64,000 bases of DNA from Kordia sp. GTDB taxonomy: Bacteria; Bacteroidota; Bacteroidia; Flavobacteriales; Flavobacteriaceae. Positions 23,951 through 32,424 of this stretch are shown here, in pieces. The notes under the pieces were generated by a model. The model did not search any database and was not told the origin of the DNA. It saw only the letters and a program-made list of their open reading frames with translations. Numbering within the stretch: position 1 is the first letter of the stretch; each line of letters opens with the position of its first letter. The stretch spans positions 1 through 64,000 of the forward strand of contig NZ_JAKVBC010000013.1 of the NCBI RefSeq assembly GCF_022447245.1, in the 5' to 3' direction. The position numbers and the translations under genes were made by a program.

Positions 23951-25741
23951 TTATTTTTTATGAAAGTTATCGTATATTTTTTTTGCTCTACTATGACCAA
24001 CAACTGCCGAAATTTCTTCGAGTGAAGCTGCCGAAATTCGCTTTACGGATTTGAACTTTTTTAGCAGTTCTACAATCGTTTTTTCGCCAATTCCCGGAAT
24101 GGTTTCTAACGCTGAATTTAACGCACTATTGCTTCTTTTATTACGATGGAATGTAATTCCGAATCGGTGTGCTTCATTTCGTAAATGCTGAATAATTTTG
24201 AGCGATTCACTTTTTTTATCTAAATATAACGGAATAGAATCGCCTGGATAGTATATTTCTTCCAAACGTTTTGCAATTCCGATAATTGCTATTTTTCCAC
24301 GTAAATTTAAGACATCTAAACTTTTTAACGCAGAAGAAAGTTGCCCTTTTCCACCATCAATGACAATTAATTGTGGTAAAGGTTGCTCCTCTTCTACTAA
24401 TCTTTTGTATCTGCGATAAACAACTTCTTCCATAGAAGCAAAATCGTCAGGACCCACAACGGTTTTTATATTGAAATGTCGGTATTCTTTTTTGCTCGGT
24501 TTTCCGTTTTTGAATACTACGCAAGCTGCTACAGGATTGGTTCCTTGAATATTGGAGTTGTCAAAACATTCAATATGTCGCGGTTCTTCTGAAAGACGCA
24601 AATCTTTTTTCATTTGAGCCATGATACGATTGACATGTTTGTCAGGATCCGTCAATTTAATTTGTTTGAAACGCTCCATTCTGTGATATTTTGCGTTTCG
24701 TAACGACAGTTCTAAGATGCGCTTTTTGTCTCCTAGTTTTGGAACTGTGATTTTAAATTTTTCGCCTACTTCGACTTCAAAAGGCACATAGAGTTCTTTG
24801 GAATTTGTTTTGAAGCGCTGATGAATTTCCGTGATTGCCAACTCTAAAAGTTCCTTATCGGTTTCATCTAGTTTTTTCTTGATTTCCATAGTATGTGAAC
24901 GTACAATAGAACCAAGTGAAAGCTGCAAGAAGTTGATGTAACCAAAGCTTTCATCTGAAATGATAGAAAAGACATCTACATTGTTGATCTTTGGGTTTAC
25001 AATCGTAGATTTTGCTTGATAATTTTCTAAGATTTCGACTTTTTCCTTGACTTTTTGTGCTTGTTCAAATTCCATCGCTTCTGCATACGCTTTCATTTGT
25101 GCTTTGAATTGATGCAAAGAGTCTTTGAAATTTCCTTTTAGAATTTTTCGAATCGCAACAATTTGCTCATCATAACTTTGTACGGTTTGATAACCTTCAC
25201 ACGGACCTAAACAGTTTCCTAAGTGATATTCGAGGCAGACTTTGTATTTGCCTGCGTTTATTTTTTCTTGTGATAAATCGTAATTACAGGTTCGTAACGG
25301 ATAGAGTCCTTTGATTAGATCTAATAGTGTTCGAACTGTTTTCACGCTAGTGTATGGCCCAAAGTATTCTGAACCATCTTTGATGACTCTGCGTGTTTGA
25401 AATACTCTTGGAAAACGTTCATTTTTGATACAAATCCACGGATACGATTTGTCATCTTTTAGCATGACATTGTAACGTGGTTGGTATTTTTTGATCAGAT
25501 TGTTTTCGAGCAATAACGCATCTGTTTCTGTAGCAACAATAATGTGTTTTATAGAAGCAATCTTTTTGACGAGCACACGTGTTTTTCCATACTCATGATT
25601 TTTGGTAAAGTAGGAGGAAACTCGTTTTTTCAAATTTTTAGCTTTTCCTACATATAATAACTTTCCTTCTTTATCATAGTATTGATAAACTCCAGGATTG
25701 GTTGGTAAGGTTTTGAGTTGTAATTGTAGGGCTTCCGTCAT
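23951..25741 (-). CDS. uvrC: excinuclease ABC subunit C
   Basis: A 596-residue nucleotide excision repair nuclease that makes both incisions around a UvrAB-marked lesion. Visible parts in order are the GIY-YIG domain at residues 14-90 (NPGVYQYYDKEGKLLYVGKA), a Cys cluster (CNYDL, CLEYHLGNCLGPC) at about 160-180, the UVR helix pair at about 210-240, the RNase H-like domain with ECFDNSNIQGTNPVAACVVF and VIDGGKGQLSSA, and tandem HhH motifs (ETIPGIGEKTIVELLKKF) at the end. Length is typical. The patatin gene follows closely. Confidence 0.97.
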   Translation of the reverse strand: MTEALQLQLKTLPTNPGVYQYYDKEGKLLYVGKAKNLKKRVSSYFTKNHEYGKTRVLVKKIASIKHIIVATETDALLLENNLIKKYQPRYNVMLKDDKSYPWICIKNERFPRVFQTRRVIKDGSEYFGPYTSVKTVRTLLDLIKGLYPLRTCNYDLSQEKINAGKYKVCLEYHLGNCLGPCEGYQTVQSYDEQIVAIRKILKGNFKDSLHQFKAQMKAYAEAMEFEQAQKVKEKVEILENYQAKSTIVNPKINNVDVFSIISDESFGYINFLQLSLGSIVRSHTMEIKKKLDETDKELLELAITEIHQRFKTNSKELYVPFEVEVGEKFKITVPKLGDKKRILELSLRNAKYHRMERFKQIKLTDPDKHVNRIMAQMKKDLRLSEEPRHIECFDNSNIQGTNPVAACVVFKNGKPSKKEYRHFNIKTVVGPDDFASMEEVVYRRYKRLVEEEQPLPQLIVIDGGKGQLSSALKSLDVLNLRGKIAIIGIAKRLEEIYYPGDSIPLYLDKKSESLKIIQHLRNEAHRFGITFHRNKRSNSALNSALETIPGIGEKTIVELLKKFKSVKRISAASLEEISAVVGHSRAKKIYDNFHKK

Positions 25742-26001
25742 TGTTGGGTATTGGCTCTTAGGTTTTAGGTCGCTTCGCTTTTTGTTATGGACTTGTCTTT
25801 TTATTAATTCGTTTTTGTGGATTTGTTAATTTGCGTATCTAGTTTTTTTTAGCAACATGAACCGCTATTAATTACGAATTTTAAACTCAACATTTCCAAT
25901 TTAGCATTTCAATGTTTCATCCACAAAGTTACTGGCAATTATTCCAAAAACAAAGGTGTATCTAAGTTACAATTTTTATTTTTGTTGTAAATCTTTTTAT
26001 A

Positions 26002-26565
26002 ATGTCAAAATCTGCTTTACGGAAGAAGTATAAAGCCTTGCGAAATGAACTGACTATTGCACAGTTAGACACGTTTAGCATGGCAATTGCCAACAACTTG
26101 TTGAAGCTTCCTATTTGGGAAAAACGCTATTACCATTTGTTTTTGACCATTGCCGAACAGAAAGAGATTGATACAGAGTTTATTTTGAATATTCTCTTAG
26201 GAAAAGATAAAGATGTGATTTTGTCTAAAAGCAATTTTGATGATTATTCTTTGACGCATTTTCTACTTACAGACAATACAGTTATTAAAAAAAACACCTA
26301 TAATATTCCTGAACCTGTGGATGGCATTGAAGTTTTTTCCAATAAAATTGATGTGGTTTTTGTGCCTTTATTAGCCTATAATACAGAAGGAAATCGTATT
26401 GGTTATGGCAAAGGTTTTTACGATCGTTTTTTAGCAGAGTGTAAAAAAGATGTGGTCAAAATTGGGGTATCTTTTTTTCCGCCAGAAACTACTGATTTTG
26501 AAACTAATCAGAATGATATTCCTTTAGATTTTTGTGTGACGCCTGAACGGATTTTTGAGTTTTAA
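26002..26565 (+). CDS. 5-formyltetrahydrofolate cyclo-ligase
   Basis: A 187-residue cytoplasmic enzyme that uses ATP to turn 5-formyl-THF into 5,10-methenyl-THF. The N-terminal basic KSALRKKYKALRNEL region and the signature GNRIGYGKGFYDRFL near residue 133-147 with PLLAYN just before are diagnostic. The start follows TTTTTATA, common for this AT-rich genome. It is divergent from uvrC and followed 9 bases later by a small lipoprotein gene, so the two may form an operon. Confidence 0.93.
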   Translation: MSKSALRKKYKALRNELTIAQLDTFSMAIANNLLKLPIWEKRYYHLFLTIAEQKEIDTEFILNILLGKDKDVILSKSNFDDYSLTHFLLTDNTVIKKNTYNIPEPVDGIEVFSNKIDVVFVPLLAYNTEGNRIGYGKGFYDRFLAECKKDVVKIGVSFFPPETTDFETNQNDIPLDFCVTPERIFEF

Positions 26566-26574
26566 ACAAGCTGT

Positions 26575-27057
26575 ATGAAGGTAAAAATTCCTTTTATATT
26601 CATAATTATTCTTTGCATGTTTGGTTGTACTAGTGCAAAAAGAAAATATTATAGAGCTATTGGGGAAAAATATGTATGTGCTTATGAAGGACATAAAGAT
26701 GATATAGCCTATTTGCTAAATAAACGTTCTAGTTATAAGCAAGACAGCATTAGATTAGACGTATTTTTACAGACCACATATACCTTTTACAATCAAAACT
26801 ATAGATACAAGAATTTTTATACATATTTAGAAGATGAACAGAACCTAACAAATAATTCAATGAGACTATCTTCTACTGGTGATTGGTACAGAAACTATAC
26901 AATGCTAATCAATGAAAATGACAATGGGATTATTCTGAAAATAATGTCCCCTGGAGATTTTGTAATGACAAGAATGAAAAGAGCCATCATTCTAAAATGT
27001 ACCAAAGAAAATGAAGTCACCGTTCAGGAGTTTCTAAATAAGGGAACTAGAGAATAA
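26575..27057 (+). CDS. small lipoprotein of unknown function
   Basis: A 160-residue protein with a lipoprotein signal peptide: MKVKIPFIFIIILCMFGC ends in a lipobox with Cys18, so it should be lipid-anchored in the envelope. The mature part is rich in Tyr, Lys and Asn without a recognised fold. It starts 9 bases after the folate enzyme and ends 17 bases before the convergent lspA stop. Nothing in the sequence reveals its role. Confidence 0.75.
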   Translation: MKVKIPFIFIIILCMFGCTSAKRKYYRAIGEKYVCAYEGHKDDIAYLLNKRSSYKQDSIRLDVFLQTTYTFYNQNYRYKNFYTYLEDEQNLTNNSMRLSSTGDWYRNYTMLINENDNGIILKIMSPGDFVMTRMKRAIILKCTKENEVTVQEFLNKGTRE

Positions 27058-27074
27058 CTAAATGTATACTTCAA

Positions 27075-27746
27075 TTAGTAAATCCCTGTATATTCTTCCT
27101 CTGCTGAAGCTTTCTCGCTTTCCGTTTCTGGGTTTTTATCTTCTTTTTTCTTTTTAGGAAATGCTTTCTTATTGAAGATGATTAATAGTGCTACTCCAAC
27201 CGTAATGGCAGAATCAGCGATATTGAATACTGGCGCAAAGAATCGTAAGCGATCGCCGCCAACCCATGGAACCCATTCTGGCCAAGTTGAGTCAATTAAT
27301 GGAAAATGAAGCATATCTACTACATGTCCATGAAACACAGGTGCATATCCACCACTTTCTGGCATAAATGTAGCCAGTTGTCCTTCGCTTCCGTTGAAGA
27401 TAATTCCATAGAAAACAGAATCGATGATATTCCCTAAAGCACCTGCAAAGATGAGCGAAATGGCAATAATAAGAATGCGAGTACTGTGTTTTTTTACTGC
27501 ATCATATAACCAATATCCAATAGCAGTAATGGCAAATAAGCGGAATAAGGTAAGGAATAGTTTTCCATAGCTTCCTGGAATTTCTGCACCCCAAGCCATT
27601 CCTTTATTTTCTACAAAAAGAATTTTAAACCAACTAAAAACCTCAACTTCTTCTCCTAATACAAAGTTGGTTTTGATATATATCTTACTGATTTGGTCGA
27701 TTAATAAGACCAAAACAATGATTCCAATAGCTTTTTTTAATGACAT
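27075..27746 (-). CDS. lspA: lipoprotein signal peptidase
   Basis: A 223-residue inner-membrane aspartyl protease (signal peptidase II) that removes lipoprotein signal peptides. Four membrane helices are visible. Family blocks are KILFVENKGMAWG near residue 50, GALGNIIDSVFYG near 101 with the first catalytic Asp, and FNIADSAITVGVALL near 175 with the second. It is longer than the about 160-residue enterobacterial protein because of a loop (108-160) and a charged tail; Bacteroidota enzymes share this. It is downstream of the secreted protein gene at 27799 by 52 bases. Confidence 0.95.
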   Translation of the reverse strand: MSLKKAIGIIVLVLLIDQISKIYIKTNFVLGEEVEVFSWFKILFVENKGMAWGAEIPGSYGKLFLTLFRLFAITAIGYWLYDAVKKHSTRILIIAISLIFAGALGNIIDSVFYGIIFNGSEGQLATFMPESGGYAPVFHGHVVDMLHFPLIDSTWPEWVPWVGGDRLRFFAPVFNIADSAITVGVALLIIFNKKAFPKKKKEDKNPETESEKASAEEEYTGIY

Positions 27747-27798
27747 TTGTCGTACAATTTTCGTTTTGAAAATAATTGCCCGCTAAAATACTAATATT

Positions 27799-28428
27799 TT
27801 ATCCTTTATCCGCAGAATATGTAATCTTTCCGTTGTCTGCTTTTAATTCTACTTTTTTTCCTTTTTCATAGAAGACTAGTTCTCGATCTGATTGAGTTTC
27901 AAAAGTTGGCAATTTTTGTTTGATATAATGAATGTTTCCCTTTTTGGTCTGAAGTTTTGCTTCACCTTCTAATTCATAGAGTTTGTAATTTCCTGAGATG
28001 AGCATTCCCCAAAGTTTTTTGTAGCTTCCTTGAATGTATACTTGGGTTTCATCGCCTTCAAACTGCACTTTGAGATGCTTGGGAATGTATATGTTCATCG
28101 TAATTGAAAATACTTTGTGCGCACTTAGCTTGTCATTTGGCAATTCAAAATCTTCTGCCAATTGACATGAGAGTTGTAATTGTTTGTTTTTTGTTGCCGT
28201 AATTACATTGACATCACGATAGTATTCGCCTTCCATCTTGGTTTCAATCTCCAAAACATTAGCATTTGTACTTACGATATTGAGTTCAAATACTTTTGCT
28301 GTGTTGATACGAATTTCTTCTATACCATGAATCGTTAGCATTTGTTTCGTTACTTTTTGCGCAAAACAATAACTGCTTAAAAGCAACACTAGCAATGATA
28401 TTTGTATTCGTTTTAGCATTTTTGACAT
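27799..28428 (-). CDS. exported beta-rich protein of unknown function
   Basis: About 209 residues when started at the ATG 28426-28428; an ATG three codons later (28417-28419, MLKRIQISLL) is equally possible. Both give a signal peptide ending CFAQ. The rest alternates hydrophobic and polar residues in short strands with repeated turns (GNYKLYELEGEAKLQTKKGN), like putative auto-transporter adhesin-type beta-helices, but I cannot assign a family. The longer frame to 28470 would overlap the terminator of the DksA-type gene and is rejected. The gene lies between that terminator and lspA. Confidence 0.7.
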   Translation of the reverse strand: MSKMLKRIQISLLVLLLSSYCFAQKVTKQMLTIHGIEEIRINTAKVFELNIVSTNANVLEIETKMEGEYYRDVNVITATKNKQLQLSCQLAEDFELPNDKLSAHKVFSITMNIYIPKHLKVQFEGDETQVYIQGSYKKLWGMLISGNYKLYELEGEAKLQTKKGNIHYIKQKLPTFETQSDRELVFYEKGKKVELKADNGKITYSADKG

Positions 28429-28470
28429 TTGACAAGCTTGTACACTTTCATACGCAAAATTATAAACCAA

Positions 28471-28495
28471 AAAAGCGCTCCTATAGAGCGCTCTT
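28471..28495 (-). terminator. hairpin terminator after the DksA-type gene
   Basis: On the minus strand AGAGCGCTC and GAGCGCTTTT pair around TATAG and run into six T. It starts 19 bases after the stop of the gene at 28514. Confidence 0.8.
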
Positions 28496-28513
28496 TGCGA
28501 AATATATAGTTAT

Positions 28514-28894
28514 TTACTTCTGCATATTTTTTGCTTCAATGCTTAACGTAGCATGAGGAACGAGTTTTAAACGTTCTGGATTGATCAATTTACCAGTTAC
28601 TCGACAAATTCCGTATGTTTTGTTTTCAATACGAATAATTGCATTTTTAAGGTCGCGAATAAACTTTTCTTGACGAATTGCTAATTGCATATTCTTCTCT
28701 TTTGACATCGTGGTAGACCCTTCTTCAAAAGCTTTGAATGTTGGTGACGTATCATCAGTTCCATTGTTATGGTCGTTCATATACGCACTTTTTAATAATT
28801 CTAAGTCTTTTTGTGCTTGGTCTATCTTATCTTGTATGATCTGTTTGAACTCTGCAAGTTGCTTGTCTGAGTATCTGATTTTTGTATCTTCCAT
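28514..28894 (-). CDS. TraR/DksA family transcription regulator
   Basis: A 126-residue cytoplasmic protein with a long coiled-coil helix pair (residues 10-85, rich in Lys, Gln and Glu) and a C-terminal zinc-finger-like module, YGICRVTGKLINPERLKLVP. DksA relatives reach into the RNA polymerase secondary channel and act with ppGpp on stable RNA promoters. The usual four zinc Cys are reduced to one (Cys in GICRVTG); the others are Thr and non-ligand residues, as seen in other Bacteroidota members. It starts 7 bases after ileS ends and probably shares its transcript, which would end at 28471-28495. Confidence 0.88.
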   Translation of the reverse strand: MEDTKIRYSDKQLAEFKQIIQDKIDQAQKDLELLKSAYMNDHNNGTDDTSPTFKAFEEGSTTMSKEKNMQLAIRQEKFIRDLKNAIIRIENKTYGICRVTGKLINPERLKLVPHATLSIEAKNMQK

Positions 28895-28900
28895 GGTATA

Positions 28901-31900
28901 CTACATTTTTTTAATAAACAATACGGTATTCACTTCATCGAAAGTAATTTCTGTACCATTTTCTAGCTGATCTACAAATTCTAATTTGGCTGTTAACGTT
29001 TCCGTTGTCAGATAGTCCAAATTACTATTGATAGCATCGACTAAATGTTCATCTTTTTGTAGTGTTACATGGATTTTATCCGTGACTTCAAACCCTGAAT
29101 CTTTACGTGCATTTTGAATTCTATTTACGAGTTCCCTTGCAATTCCTTCCTTTCGTAATTCATCAGTTATGGTAACGTCTAACGCTACGGTAATTCCTCC
29201 CGAATTGGCTACTAACCAACCTTCTATATCTTGTGAAGTGATTTCCACTTCTGTAATCCCTAAAGTACTACTTTTTCCGTTAATTTCTATAGTGATTTTT
29301 CCTGTTTTTTCAATTTTGGCAATTTCTTCTTGCCCAAACTGCATAATTGCTGCTGCAGCCGCCTTCATATCTTTTCCAAATTTTGGACCTAAGACCTTGA
29401 AATTAGGCTTTATTTGCTTCACCAATATTCCAGAAGCATCGTCTAAAAGTTCTACTTCTTTTACGTTTACTTCCGATTTAATTAAATCTGCAACAGCTGT
29501 AATATCAGCTTTAGTTTCTACATCTAATACAGGAATCATTACACGTTGTAACGGTTGACGCACTTTAATCTTCTCCTTAGCTCTTAACGACAATACTAAC
29601 GAGGATATGGTTTGCGCTTTTTCCATTTTACGTTCTAATGACTTATCGACGAACGATTTGTCATAAACTGGAAACTGAGCTAAATGTACACTTTCAAAGT
29701 TTTCTTTTCCTGTAGTTTGGATTAAATCTTTGTAAAGTCTGTCCATATAAAAAGGCGCAATTGGTGCACCAAGCTTGGCAACTGTCAACATACAAGTATA
29801 CAATGTTTGATATGCTGATATTTTATCGTGCTGATAATCTCCTTTCCAGTATCTTCTTCTACTTAAACGTACAAACCAATTACTTAGGTTTTCTTGTACG
29901 AATTCTGAGATGGCTCTTGCTGCTTTTGTTGGCTCATAATCCGCATAACTTTCATCTACAAATTTGATGAGTGTATGCAATTCTGAAAGTATCCAACGAT
30001 CAATCTCTGGTCGCTCTGTTAATGGGATTTCAGCTTCACTGTATGTAAAATTGTCAATGTTTGCATATAAACAGAAGAATGAGTAAGTATTATATAATGT
30101 TCCGAAGAATTTACGACGTACTTCGGCAATTCCTTCTAGGTCAAATTTTAAGTTGTCCCAAGGATTTGCGTTTGAAATCATGTACCAACGCGTAGCATCT
30201 GGTCCGTAAGTGTCTAATGTTGTAAATGGATCTATAGTATTTCCTAAACTCTTAGACATTTTTTGACCATTTTTGTCTAATACCAAACCGTTTGATACTA
30301 CATTTTTATAGGCTACCGAATCAAATACCATAGTTCCTATTGCGTGAAGTGTGTAAAACCAACCACGTGTTTGATCGACACCTTCAGCAATAAAGTTTGC
30401 TGGATAGTTTTCGTTTTTATCTATGAGTTCTTTGTTTTCAAATGGATAGTGCCATTGTGCATACGGCATAGAACCTGAGTCAAACCACACATCAATTAAG
30501 TCACTTTCACGCTTCATAGGCTTTCCTGAGGGCGACACCAACGTAATTTGATCTACAACATGTTTGTGTAAGTCTACTTTTTCATAGTTTTCTTCAGACA
30601 TATTTCCAACTTCAAAATCGGCATATACGTCTTTATTTTCTACACCAGCATCAATTGCTTTTTTAATTTCCGCTTTGAGTTCTTCCAGAGAACCTACAAT
30701 GAGCTCTTCTTTTCCGTCTTCTGTACGCCAGATTGGTAATGGAATTCCCCAGAAACGTGATCTGGATAAGTTCCAATCATTTGCGCCAGCAATCCAGTTT
30801 CCAAAACGTCCTTCTCCTGTTGATTTTGGCTTCCAGTTAATGGTTTGATTCAATCTGTGCATTCTGTCTTTTACATCCGTAATTTTGATAAACCAAGAAT
30901 CTAATGGATAGTATAAAATTGGTTTGTTCGTACGCCAACAATGTGGATAACTATGGACATATTTTTCAACCTTAAAGGCTTTGTTTTCAGTTTTTAGCTT
31001 GATCGCCAATTCAACATCGATAGATTTTTCTGGAGTTTCACCATCTGTATAGTATTCATTCTTTACATATTTTCCTCCAAATTCGCCCATTTCTGGTCTA
31101 AAGCGTCCTTGTAAGTTTACAAGTGGCGCAGGGTTTCCTTCTTCATCCAATACTAATAGCGGCGGAACTTCTGGTGTTGCTTCTTTGGCAACTTTAGCAT
31201 CATCTGCTCCAAATGTTGGCGCTGTGTGAACAATTCCTGTTCCATCTTCTGTAGTTACAAAATCACCTGAAATGACTCTAAATGCATTTTCAGGATTTTG
31301 ATAAGGTAATACATAGTCAAGCAATTGCTCATATTTGATTCCTACTAAGTCACTTCCTTTGTGTTCTGTTGTGACTAAGTATGGTATTTTTTTATCTCCT
31401 TGTTGGTATGCTTCTAATTCTTCTGATGTTTCCACTTTCGTGAATTTCCCTGCGAATTGTTTTCCAACCAAATTCTTAGCCAATACTACATTGATTGGTT
31501 CAAACGTGTACTGATTGTATGATTTTACAACAACATACTCAATTTTTGGTCCAACCGTTAATGCTGTGTTCGATGGCAATGTCCAAGGTGTTGTCGTCCA
31601 CGCTAAGAAATGTAAATCACCATCTATATTTTGCAATACTTCTGGCAAGGTTTCCTTGATGGTTTTAAACTGCGCAACTACTGTTGTATCAGTTACATCT
31701 TGATACGCTCCAGGCTGATTTACCTCGTGCGAACTTAATCCTGTTCCTGCTTTTGGAGAATATGGCTGGATTGTATAACCTTTGTACATTAAATCTTTAT
31801 CATAGATTTGCTTTAGCAACCACCAAACACTTTCCATATACTTAGATTTATAAGTAATGTATGGTGTTTCCATATCTACCCAATATCCAGTTCTACGGGT

Positions 31901-32308
31901 CATGTTGTTCCAGATGTCCGTATAGCGCATTACCGCTTTTTTACAAGCTTCGTTGTATTCTACGATAGAAATTTTCTTCCCGATGTCCTCTTTGGTGATT
32001 TTCAATTCTTTTTCTACACCTAATTCTATCGGAAGTCCATGAGTATCCCAACCTGCTTTACGCTTTACCTGGTATCCTTTTTGAGTTTTGTAACGGCAGA
32101 AAATATCTTTAATAGCTCTTGCCAATACGTGGTGAATACCTGGTAATCCATTTGCTGAAGGTGGTCCTTCAAAAAACACAAATGATTCAGCACCTTCACG
32201 CGAGGTTACACTTTTTTCAAAGATGTTGTTTTCTTCCCAATAGCTGAGTATTTCTTCAGCAACTACGGGTAAGTTTAGTCCTTTGTACTCTGTAAATTTA
32301 TTAGCCAT
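28901..32308 (-). CDS. ileS: isoleucyl-tRNA synthetase
   Basis: A 1135-residue class I synthetase that charges tRNA-Ile, with an editing domain against valine. The HIGH-type motif appears as PSANGLPGIHHVLAR near residue 50-65, the KMSKS loop is KNGQKMSKSLGN at about 680-690, and the editing domain has LAWTTTPWTLPSNTAL. It is the long bacterial/eukaryote-like type without the C-terminal zinc Cys cluster of E. coli IleS; such long forms occur in Bacteroidota. The downstream DksA-type gene is 7 bases away. Confidence 0.97.
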   Translation of the reverse strand: MANKFTEYKGLNLPVVAEEILSYWEENNIFEKSVTSREGAESFVFFEGPPSANGLPGIHHVLARAIKDIFCRYKTQKGYQVKRKAGWDTHGLPIELGVEKELKITKEDIGKKISIVEYNEACKKAVMRYTDIWNNMTRRTGYWVDMETPYITYKSKYMESVWWLLKQIYDKDLMYKGYTIQPYSPKAGTGLSSHEVNQPGAYQDVTDTTVVAQFKTIKETLPEVLQNIDGDLHFLAWTTTPWTLPSNTALTVGPKIEYVVVKSYNQYTFEPINVVLAKNLVGKQFAGKFTKVETSEELEAYQQGDKKIPYLVTTEHKGSDLVGIKYEQLLDYVLPYQNPENAFRVISGDFVTTEDGTGIVHTAPTFGADDAKVAKEATPEVPPLLVLDEEGNPAPLVNLQGRFRPEMGEFGGKYVKNEYYTDGETPEKSIDVELAIKLKTENKAFKVEKYVHSYPHCWRTNKPILYYPLDSWFIKITDVKDRMHRLNQTINWKPKSTGEGRFGNWIAGANDWNLSRSRFWGIPLPIWRTEDGKEELIVGSLEELKAEIKKAIDAGVENKDVYADFEVGNMSEENYEKVDLHKHVVDQITLVSPSGKPMKRESDLIDVWFDSGSMPYAQWHYPFENKELIDKNENYPANFIAEGVDQTRGWFYTLHAIGTMVFDSVAYKNVVSNGLVLDKNGQKMSKSLGNTIDPFTTLDTYGPDATRWYMISNANPWDNLKFDLEGIAEVRRKFFGTLYNTYSFFCLYANIDNFTYSEAEIPLTERPEIDRWILSELHTLIKFVDESYADYEPTKAARAISEFVQENLSNWFVRLSRRRYWKGDYQHDKISAYQTLYTCMLTVAKLGAPIAPFYMDRLYKDLIQTTGKENFESVHLAQFPVYDKSFVDKSLERKMEKAQTISSLVLSLRAKEKIKVRQPLQRVMIPVLDVETKADITAVADLIKSEVNVKEVELLDDASGILVKQIKPNFKVLGPKFGKDMKAAAAAIMQFGQEEIAKIEKTGKITIEINGKSSTLGITEVEITSQDIEGWLVANSGGITVALDVTITDELRKEGIARELVNRIQNARKDSGFEVTDKIHVTLQKDEHLVDAINSNLDYLTTETLTAKLEFVDQLENGTEITFDEVNTVLFIKKM

Positions 32309-32376
32309 TTTTTCTGCTCTGTATTGAATTTGCGAAATTAATGAATTTCATTGAATTGTAATGTGTTAAATAAAAA

Positions 32377-32408
32377 AAGACCACTTGGTTTTCAAGTGGT
32401 CTTTGTAT
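32377..32408 (-). terminator. hairpin terminator after the giant T9SS protein
   Basis: GACCACTTG and CAAGTGGTC pair perfectly around GTTTT; on the minus strand it is followed by seven T. It starts about 20 bases after the stop at 32425 and lies before the ileS promoter region. Confidence 0.85.
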
Positions 32409-32424
32409 TGTGTGTGATTCTGTG

